From Pontimonas sp. (GTDB taxonomy: Bacteria > Actinomycetota > Actinomycetes > Actinomycetales > Microbacteriaceae): DNA of 64,000 nt. The notes beneath the pieces were generated by a model, which was given only the letters and a program-made list of their open reading frames with translations, ran no database searches and was not told where the DNA came from. Shown here piece by piece: positions 60,034 to 64,000 of this stretch (its first letter is position 1; each line of letters begins with the position of its first letter). A program made the position numbers and the translations under genes. The stretch spans positions 124,001 to 188,000 of the forward strand of contig JAGYJI010000006.1 in the NCBI GenBank assembly GCA_018402295.1, in the 5' to 3' direction.

Positions 60034-61990
60034 CAGCACCTCCCACCAGCGATCGGCGACGCTGAATCGCTCGGATCAGACCAAACGTGAAGATTCCGCC
60101 GACCAGGCCAGCGAGGGTAATGCTGATCACACCCTCCCATCCAGCCCGAATAGTCACGGGGATGGTGACAACCTCACCCACGGGTTGGCCGCTGGCAGAA
60201 AACAGAGTGAATTCCACGGCGACGGTTCCATTCGCTAGTGACTGAACCGGGATAAACACGCGGATGGCGGAGTCCGGGCTCGATCTCGACCCGAGTGAGG
60301 GGTTGTTCGACTGCGAGAATTCCGGTGGTGGGCCGAACTTGAAGCGAGACCACCACGGAGGACGCCAGGTCGTTGTTGATGGTGACCGGCAGCTGGGTTT
60401 GATCACTCAACACCGTAATCGCGCTGCCCTGCTCCACCCGGACTGAGTTTTGGAAATCCCGGGATTCGCTTTGGGCTCTCTCCCATTCACTGGTCAGACC
60501 GTTGGGGTTTTCGCTCCAGGTCGAGGACAGCAGGGCTTGATATCTGTTCCACCGAGAAAACACGGCTTGGCCGGGGTCTGCTGCGATGGTGGCAAATGCA
60601 ACGTCACTTTCCCACAGAGCCTTCAGAGATCCCACAAAGTTTTGCCATTCGCGGCTCTGGGGAATGGTGGTAATCCCGGGGAGAGTTTCGGTGGCGGGAG
60701 CATCCAGCGGAACGGCCACCACATTCGCCAGTCGCATAGAGCTAAACCCCTCGAGTACAGATTCCAGACGAGGAGCGATCGCTGTGGCGGGCAGGCGTCC
60801 GGTGCTGAACACCAAGACCTCGTTATTCCCCGTGAACGCGCGGTATCCGATGATGCCCTGGGCTCGTTGCAGGTCTGCCTCGGCCTCCAACACTGTCGGC
60901 GCTTGCAGAGCGTCAGTGGCCAGGTCAGACAGCTGGGCGTCCACCCGAATAATGCGGGCGTCGCCGACGGACACGACTGCCCGGTCCGAGGGCAAGCTGT
61001 TGCTGGAGAGCAGCACTGCGGATGCGGAGCGGGTGGCCAGTGTTGCCAGCTGGTCGTTACTGATGGCATCGCCGTGGACCCACGGAAACTCCCCCAGTTT
61101 TGCGTACACCAGTGTGTCAATCGCCAGCGTTGCCAGAGGATCCGCGTCTGCCCACGGCAGAGCAAACTGTGTCAGCCCAATCGAGCCGAGCGTGCTGGCC
61201 CAGGTGAGCGACTCCTGGGGAGCCTGGTCTCCGAGAACAGTGATGGAACTGGTGATTCTGCTGTCGATAGCGAGGGTAGCGGGGTAATTCTCCAGAGCAC
61301 TGGTGACCTGGTTCAGCGCACCACCTTCAATGGTTTGTGCCTGCAACTCTGCGGGGCTGAGAGCTTGCCCGCCTGTTGCCGAGGTGGTCAGCGTCACGAT
61401 GGGCGCAATGGACGCTCGTGGGAGCTCAGTGTCTGGGGGAACCAAAATCAGCATCTGGCGGCCCGTAAGTTGGCGCAAACCGGGGACGAGGTTGCCGGGG
61501 TTGGTGTAGCTGACCTCGAGCCCAAAAATCTGAGGCTGAGGGCTTTCGCCCTCGTCTTCGGGGTTACCCGCTCGGTCAGAATCTCAGGATCAAAGCCGAA
61601 GACCAATTCTCGGGATTCCAGCTGAGGCACCTCGGGACTCGATGCTTGGGCGATTTCTGTCGCCACCGGCTCACTATCGCCGGAGAGGAACCGCCGAATC
61701 TGGACCTCACTGGTGAAGGGATCCTCAGTCAGGCTCACCGTCACATCTCCCGAAGACAGGGTTCCCGTTTCGTCTGCCCGGAGGAGCACGCTGTAGGCGC
61801 CGCCCAATTGGGGTTCGATGATCCCGCCAGCGTCCACAATGAGGTCAACCCGCGCCTGTGATCGCTCACTATTCGCAACTGCTGGTGTGGCGGGAGAGAT
61901 GAGCGACAGGGTCAGCGCAAGGAGCACCCCGAGGGCCACAAGGGGCCGTCGGGGCTTGCTGAAAGCTGAGCTGGCGCCGAAGTTATCCAC
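60026..61990 (-). CDS. DUF6049 family envelope protein, two frameshifts
   Basis: About 655 residues. Signal-like N-terminus RPLVALGVLLALTLSLISPATPAVA, a large extracellular region, and a C-terminal helix (VISITLAGLVGGIFTFGLI) plus basic end. Frame changes: missing base at the three-C run 61567-61569 (plus strand) and extra near 60276-60278. Always between murJ and the CCA enzyme in this group; role unknown. Confidence 0.85.
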
Positions 61991-62032
61991 GCCTGCGTGT
62001 CACTGTCCCCCGAGCTGGCATGGTTCAGAGTC

Positions 62033-62038
62033 TAGACT
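62033..62038 (+). promoter_or_regulatory. Likely -10 element (TAGACT), leaderless
   Basis: TAGACT ends 9 nt before the ATG at 62048, with no ribosome site. Confidence 0.45.
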
Positions 62039-62047
62039 CTGAACACT

Positions 62048-63472
62048 ATGTCGAGCGTTGCGAAAGCCGTGGAAATACTGCGTCTTGTCACCTCGGAAGA
62101 GCCCATTAGGGGCCTGGCGCAGGCCTTCGCAGATGCTGGTTTCGAGTTGGCGCTGGTCGGCGGGCCCGTGCGTGATGCGTTCCTCGGACGACCCGTCCAC
62201 GACCTTGATTTCACCACCTCAGCGACACCCGAGCAGAGTGAAAAAATTGTGAAACCCCTCGCCCAGGCGACCTGGGACGTCGGAAGGGCCTTTGGGACTA
62301 TTGCGGCCCAAGTGGGCCAGCACACGGTGGAAATTACGACCTACCGGGCTGACACCTATGACGGGAGCACCCGGAAGCCAGACGTGGTGTTTGGAACCAG
62401 TCTCGAGGAAGACCTCCACCGCCGAGATTTCACCATGAACGCGATGGCTCTCACGCTCCCGGAGGCAAAACTTGTCGACCCGTGCAACGGACTGGAAGAT
62501 CTGCTTGCCGGGGTGTTGAGAACCCCTATTGAGCCCGAGATCTCCTTCCAGGACGACCCGCTGCGGATGATGCGGGGGGCCCGTTTCGTCAGCCAGCTGG
62601 GGGCCACTATTCACCCTGAGACCCTGGCAGCAATGACGGCGCTAGCGCCTCGGATTGATGACATTTCGGCTGAGCGGGTTCGCGAGGAACTCACCCGTTT
62701 GCTCGCCACCGATAGCCCTCGCGCCGGCCTCGAAGTCTTGGTGGAGAGCGGAATCGCGGAACGGGTTCTGCCTGAGCTTCCCGCCCTGCGTCTGGAAGCA
62801 GACGAGCACGCCCACCACAAAGACGTGTACCAGCACACCTTGACCGTTCTGGAGCAAACAATTGACGAAGAGAAGCGCCGTTTTCCCGACCATGCCCCCG
62901 ATGTTGCGCTCCGCGTTGCGGCACTCCTGCATGACATCGGGAAACCCGCGACAAGGCGTTTTGAAGCGGGCGGCGTGGTGACCTTTTACCATCACGATGC
63001 GGTCGGGGCGAAGCTGGCGAAAAAAAGGCTCAAGGCTTTGCGTTTTGACAACCAGACGATTGATTCCGTGGCAAAGCTCATTGAGCTCCACCTGCGCTTC
63101 TTTGGCTATTCGGAACAGGCGTGGACGGACTCCGCTGTTCGGCGCTATGTCCGAGACGCCGGGGAGGAGTTGGAGCGCCTCCACATCCTTGTGCGGGCCG
63201 ATGTGACGACCAGGAACAAGCGAAAAGCAGATCGCTTGTCGTTCGCGTATGACGACTTGGAGGCGCGGATCGCGGTGCTCTCTGAGCAAGAAGAACTCCA
63301 AGCAATCAGACCCGAATTGGATGGCGAGCAGATTATGGCGATTCTGGACCTGAAGCCGGGGCGCCACGTGGGAGAGGCTTACCGGTTCCTCCTCGAGCTC
63401 CGTTTGGAGGAGGGCGAGATTGGTGTGGACGAGGCCACCGCGCGTCTGAAGGCCTGGTGGGACAACCGCTAG
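62048..63472 (+). CDS. CCA tRNA nucleotidyltransferase
   Basis: 474 residues, adds CCA to tRNA 3' ends; needed here since the three tRNA genes lack CCA. Nucleotidyltransferase GGPVRDAFLGRPVHDLDF, RRDFTMNAM, RMMRGARF, then HD domain LLHDIGKPATR. Intact; often called pcnB/cca. Confidence 0.95.
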   Translation: MSSVAKAVEILRLVTSEEPIRGLAQAFADAGFELALVGGPVRDAFLGRPVHDLDFTTSATPEQSEKIVKPLAQATWDVGRAFGTIAAQVGQHTVEITTYRADTYDGSTRKPDVVFGTSLEEDLHRRDFTMNAMALTLPEAKLVDPCNGLEDLLAGVLRTPIEPEISFQDDPLRMMRGARFVSQLGATIHPETLAAMTALAPRIDDISAERVREELTRLLATDSPRAGLEVLVESGIAERVLPELPALRLEADEHAHHKDVYQHTLTVLEQTIDEEKRRFPDHAPDVALRVAALLHDIGKPATRRFEAGGVVTFYHHDAVGAKLAKKRLKALRFDNQTIDSVAKLIELHLRFFGYSEQAWTDSAVRRYVRDAGEELERLHILVRADVTTRNKRKADRLSFAYDDLEARIAVLSEQEELQAIRPELDGEQIMAILDLKPGRHVGEAYRFLLELRLEEGEIGVDEATARLKAWWDNR

Positions 63473-63475
63473 TTG

Positions 63476-63504
63476 TTGCCCTGGTGCTCCCCGGCGCCTA
63501 GACT
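63476..63504 (+). promoter_or_regulatory. rpsF-ssb promoter
   Basis: TTGCCC (63476-63481), 17-nt spacer, TAGACT (63499-63504); then a ~85-nt leader with AAGGAGGT (63579-63586). Confidence 0.65.
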
Positions 63505-63594
63505 GTTGCAGTTGTCTCGCTCGCGGGGCACAGCACTAATCCCTCCTGTTGCAGAAATCCTGTAACCGCTGAGTCCGAAGGAGGTGGGGTAGTC

Positions 63595-63969
63595 GTGCAC
63601 GATTATGAACTGATGGTCATCCTTGACCCAGAGACAGATGAGCGCACCGTTGCTCCCAGTCTCGAAGCGTTCCTCGAGGTCATCCGTAAAGACGGTGGCA
63701 CCATCGAGAACCTCGACATCTGGGGTAAGCGTCGGTTGGCTTACGAAATCAAGAAGAAGAGCGAAGGCATCTATGCCGTCGTGAACTTCACGGCATCATC
63801 AGAGGCCACCGCTGAGCTTGACCGCCAGCTGCGCCTGAGTGAGGCCGTTATGCGCACCAAGGTTTTGCGCCAGGACGAAGCAGCTGTTCGCCTGGGCGCA
63901 CCCGAGGAAGCACCCGTTGCCCAGAAGGTGTCGCTGTCTGGTGGCAGCAAGCGCCGCAAGCCGGAGTAG
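63595..63969 (+). CDS. rpsF: 30S ribosomal protein S6
   Basis: 124 residues, [35 protein letters not shown]-terminal extension [15 protein letters not shown] 63595, strong AAGGAGGT site. Binds S18 in the small subunit. Three nt before ssb. Confidence 0.97.
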   Translation: MHDYELMVILDPETDERTVAPSLEAFLEVIRKDGGTIENLDIWGKRRLAYEIKKKSEGIYAVVNFTASSEATAELDRQLRLSEAVMRTKVLRQDEAAVRLGAPEEAPVAQKVSLSGGSKRRKPE

Positions 63970-63972
63970 ATC

Positions 63973-64000
63973 ATGGCTGGAGAAACAATCATCACTGTGG
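63973..64000 (+). CDS. ssb: Single-stranded DNA-binding protein, partial
   Basis: Only MAGETIITV is visible before the right edge; placement after rpsF and this N-terminus match actinobacterial Ssb. Confidence 0.8.

Overview
The window is about 64 kb of moderately high-GC actinobacterial chromosome around the replication origin. The gene order gyrA-gyrB-DUF721-recF-dnaN-dnaA | rpmH-rnpA-yidD-yidC-jag-rsmG-parA-parB, the fhaA-fhaB-pstP-rodA-pbpA-pknA-pknB block, crgA, and the mismatch-repair endonuclease NucS all point to Actinomycetota. Close packing, small gene sizes and the trxA-trxB-murJ-DUF6049-CCA transferase order fit Microbacteriaceae, possibly a streamlined aquatic lineage. The species cannot be fixed from sequence alone.

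Layout. 0-19 kb is a metabolic and transport region: putA (cut by the left edge), a PYROXD2-like flavoprotein, pfkA, an acrylyl-CoA reductase-like gene, a small envelope cassette (YtxH / holin-like / DUF3618), an M13 metallopeptidase, MATE and MFS transporters, nucS, a HAD phosphatase, a copper pair copA-copZ, and a succinate-semialdehyde dehydrogenase with an SDR. 19.7-29 kb holds tRNA-Leu and the Ser/Thr kinase, phosphatase and cell-wall elongation operon. 29-40 kb holds crgA, a rhomboid protease, a cyclophilin, a four-gene osmoprotectant ABC transporter facing an IclR regulator, exporters, a few orphan small genes and tRNA-Ala/tRNA-Ile. 40-54.7 kb is the origin region, with DnaA boxes between dnaN and dnaA and two perfect parS sites flanking rsmG. 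54.7-64 kb holds ddl, an aminotransferase, thioredoxin and its reductase, murJ, DUF6049, the CCA-adding enzyme, rpsF and the first codons of ssb.

How the parts work together. Origin firing (DnaA), the beta clamp, RecF, gyrase and origin segregation (ParA/ParB/parS) sit together. The PknA/PknB-PstP-FHA module next to RodA/PbpA/CrgA couples envelope signalling to peptidoglycan synthesis, and MurJ and Ddl supply the precursor pathway. YidC, Jag, RnpA and rpmH form the usual membrane-insertion and translation cluster.

Quality. Nineteen genes carry at least one frame change, 26 sites in all, about half in short G or C runs. They fall in essential genes (murJ, parB, rodA) as readily as in dispensable ones, and homology resumes in the next frame each time. 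I read most as indel errors in the sequence, and give full-length coordinates for these genes with the sites noted.

No CRISPR array, prophage, insertion sequence or defence system was seen. The only uncovered stretch over 300 bases is the dnaN-dnaA intergenic region (47956-48310), annotated as the origin.
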